Origin: DATKHR01 sp035510155
GTDB lineage: Bacteria; Acidobacteriota; Vicinamibacteria; Vicinamibacterales; CAVVIG01
Assembly (NCBI GenBank): GCA_035510155.1
Contig: DATKHR010000379.1
Coordinates: 1-64,000, forward strand
Length of the DNA stretch: 64,000 nucleotides
Direction: 5' to 3'
Shown: one piece after another, positions 32,706 through 40,826 of the stretch
How positions within the stretch are numbered: position 1 is the stretch's first letter
Layout: each line of letters begins with the position of its first letter
Translations under genes and position numbers: made by a program
The notes under the pieces: generated by a model
The model's input: only the letters and a program-made list of their open reading frames with translations
What the model was told of the DNA's origin: nothing
Database searches by the model: none

Positions 32706-34040
32706 TTAGGCTAACAGAATTACTTGAAGGTCGCCGACGTTCGTGCCGGTTGAACCGGTGCGGATGAGATCGCCGAGCGAGTCGAAAAACGCGTAGCTGT
32801 TGTTGTCCGCGAGATACGGACCGGGGCGGCGACCCGCGGTGAGCGCCCGGTCCACAGTGGTCCAATCGGCGTAGGCGCCCGCCGCGTCGGTTGGGCCGTC
32901 AATCCCGTCGGTGCCCGCGCTGGACACAGTGCCCGCGGCAGGAACCCGACCGAGGACCTCGGCGGCCGCGAGCACAAACTCCTGATTGCGACCGCCCTTG
33001 CCATGCCCAGTCACTCGGACGGTCGTCTCGCCGCTCGACACGACGCACAGCGGTCGCTTCATGCCGGCCGCGCGCGCGAGCACCGCGCGTAGGTGCGAGG
33101 GAGCCGCCACGCGCGCTTCGCCGACCACCGGGTCATCAACGAGGAGAGTCCAGTAGCCGCGCGCCGCGGCTTCCGCCACTGCGCCGTCCATGGCGTCGCG
33201 CCGCGATCCGATCACCGCCGCATGAGTGTGCGCCAGCAGTGGATCGCCGGGTTTCGGCGTTTCGGCGACACGCCCGGCCACGCCCGCCGTGAGGTGCTGC
33301 ACAACCGCGCGGGGGAACCGGTCTTCCCCGCCGAATCGCCGGAGGACGTCGAGCGCGTCGTGGAAGTGGCTCGCATCCGCCACGGCCGGTCCGGACGCAA
33401 TGACGCCCAGGTCGTCGCCGACGACGTCGGAAACGACGAGCACGTCGCAGGTTGCGCGCGTCGCTGCCGCCAGCCGCCCGCCTTTGATGGCGGACAGATG
33501 CTTGCGCACGGTGTTCAGGGCATGGATGTCCGCTCCCGCCTCGAGCAGGGTCGCCGTCGTGGACCGCTTGTCTTCGAGCGAGAGGCCGTTGGATGGAACA
33601 GCCATGAGCGCCGACGCGCCGCCGGAGAGGAGCAGGAGCAACCGGTCGTTCGTGTCGAGCGACCGCGCGAGCGCGAGCGCTCGACGCCCCGCCTCTTCGC
33701 TCGCCACCGTCGGTACAGGGTGGCCGCCCGCGACGCGCACCAGCTGAGCCTGATCGCCCGCGCCAGGCGGGCCGCCAGCGTAGGCGATCACAAGGCCGCC
33801 GGCCAGGCCCGGCTCCCCTGAATGGCCACGAACATGCGCCGTGGCCGCCGCCGCCATGGCGTCGGCCGCCTTGCCGGCGGCAAGGATCCAGCTTCGGCCG
33901 CCACGCGTCGCCTCAGGCCCGCGTTGGAGTCCGGCTCGAGCCAGCGCGCGCGCTGTCAACAGCCCGGCGTCGGCCGCACGAATGCCGCCATGAATGATCG
34001 CGAGAGTGTCGCTTCGAAGCTCGGCGAGTGAACGGGTCAG
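32706..34040 (-). CDS. Glycerate 2-kinase (MOFRL family)
   Basis: Phosphorylates D-glycerate to 2-phosphoglycerate. Conserved parts include WILAAGKAADAM near 47, GGHPVPTVAS, LLLLSGGASALM near 138, LNTVRKHLSAIKGG, VVSDVVGDDLGVIASGP, and the C-terminal MOFRL domain (SSGETTVRVTGHGKGGRNQE). No ATG, GTG or TTG lies near the expected N terminus (TRSLAELRSDTLAI). A CTG at 34040 is in exactly the right place and overlaps the stop of the upstream orphan as CTGA, the pattern of other junctions here; the only regular candidate is a TTG at 34232 deep in that gene. Function is clear; the start is not. Confidence 0.9.
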   Translation of the reverse strand: MTRSLAELRSDTLAIIHGGIRAADAGLLTARALARAGLQRGPEATRGGRSWILAAGKAADAMAAAATAHVRGHSGEPGLAGGLVIAYAGGPPGAGDQAQLVRVAGGHPVPTVASEEAGRRALALARSLDTNDRLLLLLSGGASALMAVPSNGLSLEDKRSTTATLLEAGADIHALNTVRKHLSAIKGGRLAAATRATCDVLVVSDVVGDDLGVIASGPAVADASHFHDALDVLRRFGGEDRFPRAVVQHLTAGVAGRVAETPKPGDPLLAHTHAAVIGSRRDAMDGAVAEAAARGYWTLLVDDPVVGEARVAAPSHLRAVLARAAGMKRPLCVVSSGETTVRVTGHGKGGRNQEFVLAAAEVLGRVPAAGTVSSAGTDGIDGPTDAAGAYADWTTVDRALTAGRRPGPYLADNNSYAFFDSLGDLIRTGSTGTNVGDLQVILLA

Positions 34041-34321
34041 TGTGAACGCTTGGGATCCGACCAGGCCGATAAGCCGGTTACGACGTCGAATTTCTTGAGG
34101 AGGGAACTGACAAGCTGAGGCGCGTTTGCCTGCGTCGAGAGCTTTTCGAGCTGGCCCATGATGTTTGCGAGGGCCGTCTCCACATCGGTGATGGCGCTCT
34201 CTGAATAGTACGCTCGCTGTCGCTGAAGACAACGATGATGCTTTGCAAATTCTTCTCTGTAGAACTCTGCGATCGGGTGCTGCGCGCTAATCGGCCTCGA
34301 ACTGGTCACGAAGCGTGGCAT
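34037..34321 (-). CDS. Small orphan protein, low-GC composition
   Basis: A 94-residue protein I do not recognise. It is soluble and mostly helical, with Glu/Lys/Arg-rich segments (AEFYREEFAKHHRCLQRQ; ETALANIMGQLEKLS). Base composition is less GC-rich than its neighbours, and codons such as AAA, TTT and ATA-type are more frequent. A GAGGA ribosome site 5 bases before the ATG and a TTGACA-18-TACACT promoter support it as a real first gene of the orphan-kinase-rnr-selB string. It may be acquired DNA or a fast-evolving leader gene. Confidence 0.55.
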   Translation of the reverse strand: MPRFVTSSRPISAQHPIAEFYREEFAKHHRCLQRQRAYYSESAITDVETALANIMGQLEKLSTQANAPQLVSSLLKKFDVVTGLSAWSDPKRSH

Positions 34322-34359
34322 GCAGGTCCTCGGAATAAACTGTCCGTACTGACGATTCC

Positions 34360-34389
34360 AGTGTAGTGCCGCGCCAAAACAGGTGTCAA
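34360..34389 (-). promoter_or_regulatory. Promoter TTGACA-18-TACACT before the small orphan gene
   Basis: On the minus strand a perfect -35 (34389-34384) and a -10 with four of six matches (34365-34360) are separated by 18 bases, with a start near 34353. It lies in the 86-base gap after gatB and would drive the orphan, glycerate kinase, rnr and selB. Confidence 0.6.
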
Positions 34390-34407
34390 GATTCCTGCAC
34401 CTCCCGC

Positions 34408-35877
34408 CTATCCGGCCCCTCCTGTCTCGATGGCGCGCCTCAGTAGCTCGTTCACGCGTTTCGGGTTCGCCTTTCCACCCATCGCCTTCATCACTTGCCC
34501 GACGAGGAACCCAAAAGCGTTGGTCTTTCCGCCGCTGAATTGTGCGACGGCATCGGCGTTTCTGGCCAGAACGTCGGTGATCACCGCCACAATCTTCGAC
34601 TCATCGTCGATTTGGGTCAGACCCTCGGCCTCTACAATCTCGCGCGCCGAGCGGCCCGAAGCGAGCATCCTGCCGAATACCTCTTTGCCGATCGTGTGGC
34701 TGATCGCGCCGCGCTCTATCAGGACAACGAGGGCTGCCAGCGCGGGTGCCGGCACCTTGGCGCGCACGACGTCCACATCGTCGGTGCCGAGCTCGTTCAG
34801 GGCGGTCCGGACGGGCCCCATTACGAAATTGGCGGTGGGCTTGGGGGGAGCGCCGGCGTCGACGGCGTCCTCGAAGTATCGGCCGAGACCAGGCTTGAGC
34901 GTCAGCGCGACGGCATCGCTTTCACCCAGGCCGCGATCGAGCTGGAGGCGCCGGCGCCAAGCCGCCGGCAACTCGGGCAACGCGCGCCGGATCGCGTCGA
35001 TCCGCTCCGCCGGCGCCAGGAGCGGCGGCAAATCCGGCTCCGGAAAGTAGCGATAGTCGTGCGCCTCCTCTTTGCTTCGCATGGCGAACGTTCGTCCGCC
35101 CGCGGCGTCCCACAGTCGCGTTTCCTGCACCACACGGCCGCCCGCACGAAGCTCCTCGATCTGACGGCCGATTTCGAAGTCAATTGCCTTCTCGACGAAC
35201 CGGAAAGAGTTCAGGTTCTTGATTTCCGTCTTCGTCCCGAGGGAGGCCGTGGCGTCGGGACGGACCGACACGTTGGCGTCACACCGAAGGCTGCCCTCTT
35301 CCATATTGCCGTCGTTGACGCCGATGGCGACCAGCAGCTCCCGGAGGTAGCTAAAGAATGCCGCAGCGTCGTTCGCCGATCGGAAGTCCGGTTCGGTCAC
35401 GATCTCGATGAGCGGTGTCCCGGCACGGTTCAGATCGACGTAACTGTGCGCGTCTGAATCGCGGAAGCCTTCGTGCAGCAGCTTCCCGGCGTCTTCCTCC
35501 AGATGAACGCGTTTGATACGGATGTCATACTCCGGCGCCCAGTAGTCGCTTCGTGCGGCAATACGCCCATCGGTCGCGAGGGGGCGCTCGTACTGCGAAA
35601 TCTGGTAGCCCTTCGGCAGATCGGGATAGAAGTAGTTCTTGCGCGCGAAAATCGACACGTGGTGAATCGTGCAGTTCAGAGCGAGCGCGGCGCGAATCGC
35701 CGCGTCAGCGGCGGCGTGATTGAGCGCCGGCAGCGCGCCGGGCAGGCCCAGACACACCGGGCAGACGTGGGTGTTCGGCGGGGCGCCGAACCGCGTGCTG
35801 CAGCCGCAGAAGATTTTCGACGCCGTCAGTAGCTGCGCATGGATCTCGAGCCCGATAACAGGCGCGAAGGAGATCAC
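34408..35877 (-). CDS. gatB: Aspartyl/glutamyl-tRNA amidotransferase subunit B
   Basis: Subunit B of GatCAB, which turns misacylated Glu-tRNA(Gln) and/or Asp-tRNA(Asn) into the amide forms. The 489-residue product has IGLEIHAQLLTASKIFCGC at the start, HVCPVCLGLPGALPALN near 38, YFYPDLPKGYQISQYE near 88, and a C-terminal GatB/YqeY domain. The zinc-binding cysteines are present. gatA and gatC are not adjacent. It follows pckA by 25 bases, and whether it is co-transcribed with pckA is not certain. Confidence 0.97.
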   Translation of the reverse strand: MISFAPVIGLEIHAQLLTASKIFCGCSTRFGAPPNTHVCPVCLGLPGALPALNHAAADAAIRAALALNCTIHHVSIFARKNYFYPDLPKGYQISQYERPLATDGRIAARSDYWAPEYDIRIKRVHLEEDAGKLLHEGFRDSDAHSYVDLNRAGTPLIEIVTEPDFRSANDAAAFFSYLRELLVAIGVNDGNMEEGSLRCDANVSVRPDATASLGTKTEIKNLNSFRFVEKAIDFEIGRQIEELRAGGRVVQETRLWDAAGGRTFAMRSKEEAHDYRYFPEPDLPPLLAPAERIDAIRRALPELPAAWRRRLQLDRGLGESDAVALTLKPGLGRYFEDAVDAGAPPKPTANFVMGPVRTALNELGTDDVDVVRAKVPAPALAALVVLIERGAISHTIGKEVFGRMLASGRSAREIVEAEGLTQIDDESKIVAVITDVLARNADAVAQFSGGKTNAFGFLVGQVMKAMGGKANPKRVNELLRRAIETGGAG

Positions 35878-35902
35878 GGCCGGAGCGGCCCGCTCGCCTC
35901 AT

Positions 35903-37501
35903 TCATTCCGGGACATCTCGGGGCCCGGCTGCGACAATGTCCGCGCCCACGCTCGATTCGAAGGTCTTGAAGTTGTCGCGGAACATGCGCGCCAGCCTCC
36001 ACGCTTGCGCGTCGTAGGTCGCGCCATCCGCCCAGGTGTCCCTCGGACGCAGCACGTTCGGCGGGACGTCGGGACAACTCGCCGGCACGTCGAGGTTGAA
36101 GATCGAATCCTTGTGATACGGGACTGAGTCGAGCGCCCCCGACAGCGCCGCGCGAATCATGGCGCGCGTGTGCGCGATCTTCAGCCGCTTGCCGACGCCG
36201 TAGGGGCCGCCGCTCCACCCGGTATTGACCAGCCACACGCGAGCGCGGTGGCGCGCGATCTTCTCGCCGAGCATCGCCGCATAACGGCTCGGCGCCAGCG
36301 GGAGAAATGGAGCGCCGAAGCAGGTGCTGAAGGTCGCCTTCGGCTCCGTTACGCCCTTCTCCGTGCCGGCGACCTTGGCCGTATACCCCGAGAGAAAATG
36401 AAACATCGCGGCGGCCGGCGAGAGGCGCGCAATCGGCGGGAGCACCCCGAACGCATCCGCCGTGAGCATGACGATGTTGGCCGGATGTCCGCCCTGCCCG
36501 GACGGCACGGCGTTGCCGATGAACGAGATGGGGTAAGCGGCGCGCGTGTTCTCGGTCAGCCGGTCGTCGTCGAGGTCGAGCGCGCGCGTCTCGGGATCCA
36601 CAACGACGTTCTCGAGCACCGTGCCGAAGCGTCGGGTGGTTGCGTAAATCTCTGGCTCCGCTTCCACGGAGAGTCGAATCGTTTTCGCATAGCAGCCACC
36701 CTCGAAGTTGAACACGCCCCGCTCGCTCCAGCCGTGCTCATCGTCGCCAATGAGCCTCCGGTGCGGATCGCTCGAAAGCGTCGTCTTGCCCGTACCGGAC
36801 AGGCCGAAAAACAGCGCGACATCGCCGGCCACCCCAACGTTCGCCGAACAGTGCATCGAGAGGACATTCCGAAGGGGCAGCAGGTAGTTCAACACCGTGA
36901 AGATGGATTTCTTCATTTCGCCCGCGTAGCTGGTGCCGCCGATGAGCACGAGCTTCCGGGCGAAGTTCACGGCAATCACGACATTGGAGTTCGTTCCGTG
37001 GCGAACCGGATCCGCATCGAAGCTCGGCGAATCGATGACCGTGAACTCCGGCGCGCCCGCCGCAGCTGCCGCGGGATCGTTGATGAACAGGTTGCGGCAG
37101 AAGAGGTTATGCCAGGCGAGCTCGGTGATGATCCGGACCGGCAGCCGGTAGGCGGGATCCGCGCCCGCATAGCAGTCCAACACGAACAGCTCCCGGTTGC
37201 GGATCGATGCTGCGTACTCGCGGTACAGCTCGTCGAACTGCTCGGGACTCATCGGACGATTGACCAGGCCCCAGTTGACGTTCGCGTCGCTCGATGGCTC
37301 GCGCACGATGAATTTGTCGTTGGGCGAGCGGCCCGTATGCTGGCCGGTTCGGCACGCGAGAGGACCTTCGGCGGCAATCACCCCTTCCTGGCGGCGGATG
37401 GCTTCCTCGTAAAGCGCGGCGCTCGACAGGTTCCACCGAACGCGATCAACCGTTATCCCGTCCCCCTCGAGCCCCCGTTCACGGTCAACCTGCGTGCTCA
37501 T
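35903..37501 (-). CDS. pckA: Phosphoenolpyruvate carboxykinase (ATP)
   Basis: Converts oxaloacetate plus ATP to phosphoenolpyruvate, the first step of gluconeogenesis. The 532-residue product has the substrate loop RTGQHTGRSPNDKFIVRE near 53-70, YAGEMKKSIFTVLN, the P-loop GLSGTGKTTLSSD near 235, DDEHGW, and the C-terminal TGWSGGPYGVGKR. ATG 37501 is chosen because AGGAG lies 7 bases upstream; the frame is open further up through non-conserved sequence. A promoter is proposed at 37611-37639. Confidence 0.97.
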   Translation of the reverse strand: MSTQVDRERGLEGDGITVDRVRWNLSSAALYEEAIRRQEGVIAAEGPLACRTGQHTGRSPNDKFIVREPSSDANVNWGLVNRPMSPEQFDELYREYAASIRNRELFVLDCYAGADPAYRLPVRIITELAWHNLFCRNLFINDPAAAAAGAPEFTVIDSPSFDADPVRHGTNSNVVIAVNFARKLVLIGGTSYAGEMKKSIFTVLNYLLPLRNVLSMHCSANVGVAGDVALFFGLSGTGKTTLSSDPHRRLIGDDEHGWSERGVFNFEGGCYAKTIRLSVEAEPEIYATTRRFGTVLENVVVDPETRALDLDDDRLTENTRAAYPISFIGNAVPSGQGGHPANIVMLTADAFGVLPPIARLSPAAAMFHFLSGYTAKVAGTEKGVTEPKATFSTCFGAPFLPLAPSRYAAMLGEKIARHRARVWLVNTGWSGGPYGVGKRLKIAHTRAMIRAALSGALDSVPYHKDSIFNLDVPASCPDVPPNVLRPRDTWADGATYDAQAWRLARMFRDNFKTFESSVGADIVAAGPRDVPE

Positions 37502-37610
37502 CCAAGACTCCTGCTCCGGCGCCGTCGGCCATCCGATCTCGCGTCGGACCGCCGGTGGCTGAGAGCTGATTGCTAAGTATATGAAAGTCCAATCACATAC
37601 GAAGCCGTAG

Positions 37611-37639
37611 ATCCTAACCCTGCCGATCGGTCGAGTCAA
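37611..37639 (-). promoter_or_regulatory. Promoter TTGACT-17-TAGGAT for pckA
   Basis: On the minus strand TTGACT (37639-37634) and TAGGAT (37616-37611) are 17 bases apart, predicting a start near 37604 and a leader of about 100 bases. A second -10-like TATACT lies at 37581-37576 without a -35. The gap to the divergent sigma gene is about 197 bases and contains nothing else I recognise. Confidence 0.5.
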
Positions 37640-37698
37640 TCAAATGTGACACTTCGAGTACACTGTAAACATCAACTTGGCAGTATCGTAATGCCCCA

Positions 37699-38463
37699 AT
37701 GAGTGCAGACCACCAGACGCAGCGGCGGGCCAACAACGAGAGCCGGCGGGCTGCGGCTCGGGAGGAAGGGAGCCTTCGGACTGCTCCCAACCCCACCCTC
37801 CAGCCGCCCGCTCCGGGGGCTGGCGTCCGTCAACAGCCGGGCGGCCCGGAGAGGTCCCACAGCCCTCATACCCCGCTCAGCGACGATACGAGGCTTGCGG
37901 TCGATATCCGCGGCCGCGTCGAGCGAGGGGCGATGGACGAGGCGCGCGAGCGCTTCGAAGAACTGGTCGCGTTGCATCAGCGTCGCGCGTCACGAATCGC
38001 CTATCAGTACCTGCGAGACGCGTCGGAAGCGGACGAGGCGGTTCAGGACGCCTTCGTCAAGGCCTTCAGCCATATCTCGTCGTATCGCGAGGCGTGGCCG
38101 TTCGAGGTCTGGTTTACCCGGATTCTGGTCAACGGCTGCCTGGACCGCCGCAAAGCGCGGGGCCGGCGCGATCGCTGGTTGGTGCCGGGCGAGGTGTCAC
38201 GCGCGGATGAGGCAAGAGCATCGGCGGCCCATCTCGCGAGCGATCCGGAACAGCAGCTGCTGGCCCGTGAGCGCCGGGAGCGAATCGCCGCGGCCGTCGA
38301 TCGCCTGGATGGACGACAACGGACCGTCTTCATGCTGAGCCAATACGGCGACTGCACGCCGAAAGAGATCAGCGCCATCACGGGACTCAATGAATCGACC
38401 GTGCGCGTTCACCTGTTCCGGGCTGCCCGCAAACTTCGCGGATTACTGGGAGGCACGCCGTGA
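37699..38463 (+). CDS. ECF-family RNA polymerase sigma factor
   Basis: An extracytoplasmic-function-type sigma factor of 254 residues. Region 2 is near 90-150 (RIAYQYLRDASEADEAVQDAFVKAF is the core; WPFEVWFTRILVNGCLDRRK follows) and region 4 is near 195-250 (ERIAAAVDRLDGRQRTVFML, STVRVHLFRAARKLRGLL). The first 78 residues are Pro/Arg-rich and unrelated to the fold; an ATG at 37933 with AGGGG before it would give a standard 176-residue protein. The stop overlaps the anti-sigma gene (GTGA). Confidence 0.87.
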   Translation: MSADHQTQRRANNESRRAAAREEGSLRTAPNPTLQPPAPGAGVRQQPGGPERSHSPHTPLSDDTRLAVDIRGRVERGAMDEARERFEELVALHQRRASRIAYQYLRDASEADEAVQDAFVKAFSHISSYREAWPFEVWFTRILVNGCLDRRKARGRRDRWLVPGEVSRADEARASAAHLASDPEQQLLARERRERIAAAVDRLDGRQRTVFMLSQYGDCTPKEISAITGLNESTVRVHLFRAARKLRGLLGGTP

Positions 38464-39077
38464 ACCATCGCGCGCATCTCGCCGAAGAGCAACTGTTTGA
38501 TTGCTACCTCGCCGAGCGCAACGGCGAAATCGTGGATCCGCCGGCCGCCGAGCACCTCGCTGATTGTGAGCCTTGCGCGGCCAGGTATTCCGACCTCGCC
38601 CGCTTCATGGACGGTTTGACTGAGGAGGCCGTTTTAGGGGCGGACGCGGTGTTTACTCCCGAGCGCCTGCGCGCCCAGCAGCAGCAGATCGCGCGGCGCC
38701 TGGAACGTCTCCGGCAGCCGGCGCGCATCATCAGCTTTCCCAGTCAATTGGTTCGCCGAACGATGACGGCGTCCCGCTCGCACGCGACGCCGCGGTGGGT
38801 CGCGGGCGCGGCCGCGGCCGGCCTCTTTGTCGGCGTCGCCGTCGGCGCGTCGTACCAGCGCGGATCCCACATCCGCGGCGTGGAGCAGACGCTGGCGAGG
38901 CAGGCGGCGACCAACCGCCTGGCGCCTGTTGCGGCCCGTGGAGGGAGCCCGGCCCAAATCGCGGCGGACGAAGCGTTTCTGTCCGATCTGGAAGTGGCAC
39001 TCGAACGGCCGCACACGCGTGAGCTCGTTGCGTTCGATGCGCTGACGCCGCACGTGCGCGAGGTAAAGGCGCCGTAG
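38460..39077 (+). CDS. Putative zinc-type anti-sigma factor
   Basis: A 205-residue membrane protein coupled to the sigma gene. The N-terminal zf-HC2-like motif is HLADCEPCAARY near residues 32-43, giving the His-x3-Cys-x2-Cys zinc site of ZAS anti-sigma factors. One membrane helix lies near 113-132 (WVAGAAAAGLFVGVAVGASY), followed by an extracytoplasmic part of about 70 residues. It presumably holds the upstream sigma factor inactive until a signal acts. The partner assignment rests on the GTGA coupling. Confidence 0.82.
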   Translation: MNHRAHLAEEQLFDCYLAERNGEIVDPPAAEHLADCEPCAARYSDLARFMDGLTEEAVLGADAVFTPERLRAQQQQIARRLERLRQPARIISFPSQLVRRTMTASRSHATPRWVAGAAAAGLFVGVAVGASYQRGSHIRGVEQTLARQAATNRLAPVAARGGSPAQIAADEAFLSDLEVALERPHTRELVAFDALTPHVREVKAP

Positions 39078-39093
39078 GGCCAGGGACCACTGA

Positions 39094-40266
39094 TTGCCGT
39101 CTCTGATCTTCCGCAAGGGGCTCGATCTCAAACAGGCCGTCGCGAGCGTGCTCTCCGACAGCTACCACAGCGACCTGGTCGAGCGTGTCAAGGCGGACAA
39201 TTTCACCTATAAGGCCGGACGCCTGACCGTCCACCTGGCGCGCGAGTTTGGCTTCTGTTACGGCGTTGATCGTGCTGTTGATTACGCCTATCAGACGCGC
39301 GCGCGTTTTCAGGATCGGCAGGTCTTTCTGACCGGTGAAATCATCCACAACCCGCACGTCAACGAGAAGCTGCGGGGGCAAGGCATCCGATTCTTGAGCG
39401 ATGACCCGACGGCCATCGATCGCCTGGGTCCGGACGATGTCGTGATCATTCCTGCGTTCGGCGTCACGGTATCGATGCTGCAACGGTTGGACCGGAGTGG
39501 GGCCACGCTCGTGGACACCACATGCGGATCGGTGCTCAACGTCTGGAAGAACGTGCGCCGCTACGCGGAGGGCGGCTATACCTCGATCATTCACGGCAAG
39601 GTCTGGCACGAAGAGACGCAGGCGACGGCGTCGCACGCCGTCGAGTTCGGCGGGCGGTACCTCGTCGTCTACGACCGAAGCGAGACGGCGTCGGTCTGCG
39701 ACTACATTCGACGGGGCGAGGACGCGAAGCGTCTCTTACAGAGATTTGCGAACGCCGTCTCGCCCGGTTTCGATGCCGCAAGCGACCTGGAGCGGATCGG
39801 CCTCGCCAACCAGACGACGATGCTCATGAGCGAGTCCCTTGAGATTGGGGACATGCTCCGCGCGGCCATGCAGGATCGGTACGGCGAGAGCGAACTCGAA
39901 GCGCGGTACACGGCTTTCGACACGATCTGCAGCGCGACCCAAGACCGGCAGGACGCCGTTGTCGGCCTGCTCCGGGACGAGCGGATCGATCTGATGCTCG
40001 TGATCGGCGGGTACAACAGCAGCAACACCGCCAACCTGGCGCGCCTCTGCGCCGAACGGGTCCCCACCTATCATGTTGCCGACCCGGAATGCCTGCTCTC
40101 TGCCAGCGAAATCCAATACCGCCCGGTCGGTGCGAATGCCGAGGTGAGGGCGAGCGGCTGGCTTCCATGCCAAGGCCCAGTGAGCGTCGGCTTGACTTCT
40201 GGGGCCTCTACGCCAGACAACCTCGTCGGGGCCGCCATCGTCAGGCTGGAGGCGTTCTCCCGATAG
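39094..40266 (+). CDS. ispH: 4-hydroxy-3-methylbut-2-enyl diphosphate reductase, long form
   Basis: The last enzyme of the MEP isoprenoid pathway, an iron-sulfur protein making IPP and DMAPP. The 390-residue protein is the long type known from plants and cyanobacteria, with extra N-terminal residues. The three cluster cysteines appear in REFGFCYGV near 50, DTTCGSV near 142 and TICSATQDRQ near 277; EIIHNPHVNEKL is near 82. The start is TTG at 39094 with AGGGA upstream. It follows the anti-sigma gene by 16 bases and may share its transcript. Confidence 0.95.
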   Translation: MPSLIFRKGLDLKQAVASVLSDSYHSDLVERVKADNFTYKAGRLTVHLAREFGFCYGVDRAVDYAYQTRARFQDRQVFLTGEIIHNPHVNEKLRGQGIRFLSDDPTAIDRLGPDDVVIIPAFGVTVSMLQRLDRSGATLVDTTCGSVLNVWKNVRRYAEGGYTSIIHGKVWHEETQATASHAVEFGGRYLVVYDRSETASVCDYIRRGEDAKRLLQRFANAVSPGFDAASDLERIGLANQTTMLMSESLEIGDMLRAAMQDRYGESELEARYTAFDTICSATQDRQDAVVGLLRDERIDLMLVIGGYNSSNTANLARLCAERVPTYHVADPECLLSASEIQYRPVGANAEVRASGWLPCQGPVSVGLTSGASTPDNLVGAAIVRLEAFSR

Positions 40267-40380
40267 GGGCAAAGAGGCGCCCGCACCTGACGTTCCCTCG
40301 TAAAAATTTGTCACCCCACTAAATAACGGTTGAGGGTTTGTCGTATTCCCTGAAGTAACTGTATATTCAGAGGTTTACGA

Positions 40381-40812
40381 ATGACGCATAGATGGCGGTC
40401 CGGGGCGGCGGTTGCGCTCTTGCTGCTGGCACTTGGAGCGCGCGTTCGCGGACAATCGTTCGGTTTTCCGTGGTGGCGGGATGCGCAGTTTCAACGCGAC
40501 CTCTCCCTGACCCCGGAGCAAAGTGCCAAGATCGACGCGGTCTTCCAGCAGACCATCCCGAGCCTTCGGGAGCAGAAAACCGACCTCGACGCACAGGAAG
40601 AAGAGTTGTCCCGGATGATCGCGGCCAACGCTGACGAAGCGGCGGTGACGCGGCAGGTCGACAAGGTCGAGGCCATTCGGGCCAACATGAACAAGAAGCG
40701 GACACTCATGCTCCTCCATATGCGCCAGGTGCTGTCGCCGGAGCAGCGGGTCAAGCTCAACAAGCTGCACGATCAATGGGAAAAGGATCATCGCCGCGAG
40801 CGCGGCAAATGA
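40381..40812 (+). CDS. Spy/CpxP-type periplasmic protein
   Basis: A 143-residue exported helical protein. Residues 1-24 are a signal peptide (RSGAAVALLLLALGARVRG then QS). The mature part has the paired LTxxQ signatures of the Spy/CpxP family: LTPEQSAKID near 42 and LSPEQRVKLNKL near 118, separated by long helices with many acidic and basic residues. Family members are periplasmic chaperones or stress sensors. It is the first gene of the efflux operon and lies 14 bases before the TolC gene, so it may sense envelope damage. A TATATT at 40362 and AGAGG precede it. Confidence 0.85.
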   Translation: MTHRWRSGAAVALLLLALGARVRGQSFGFPWWRDAQFQRDLSLTPEQSAKIDAVFQQTIPSLREQKTDLDAQEEELSRMIAANADEAAVTRQVDKVEAIRANMNKKRTLMLLHMRQVLSPEQRVKLNKLHDQWEKDHRRERGK

Positions 40813-40826
40813 ACACGGGGAGTGAC

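Noticed and set aside
34378..34407. Terminator after gatB (AGGTG...CACCT followed by GTTTT)
   Set aside because: The stem has only five pairs and a 12-base loop, and the same bases form a good -35 (TTGACA) for the next gene.
37703..38338. A 211-codon frame shifted by one from the ECF sigma gene
   Set aside because: Frame-shifted translation of the sigma gene with no family signature; the regular frame has regions 2 and 4 intact.
40338..40367. TTGTCG-18-TATATT as the promoter of the efflux operon
   Set aside because: The start would fall about 7 bases before the ATG and leave out the AGAGG ribosome site; a promoter is expected here but not assigned with confidence.
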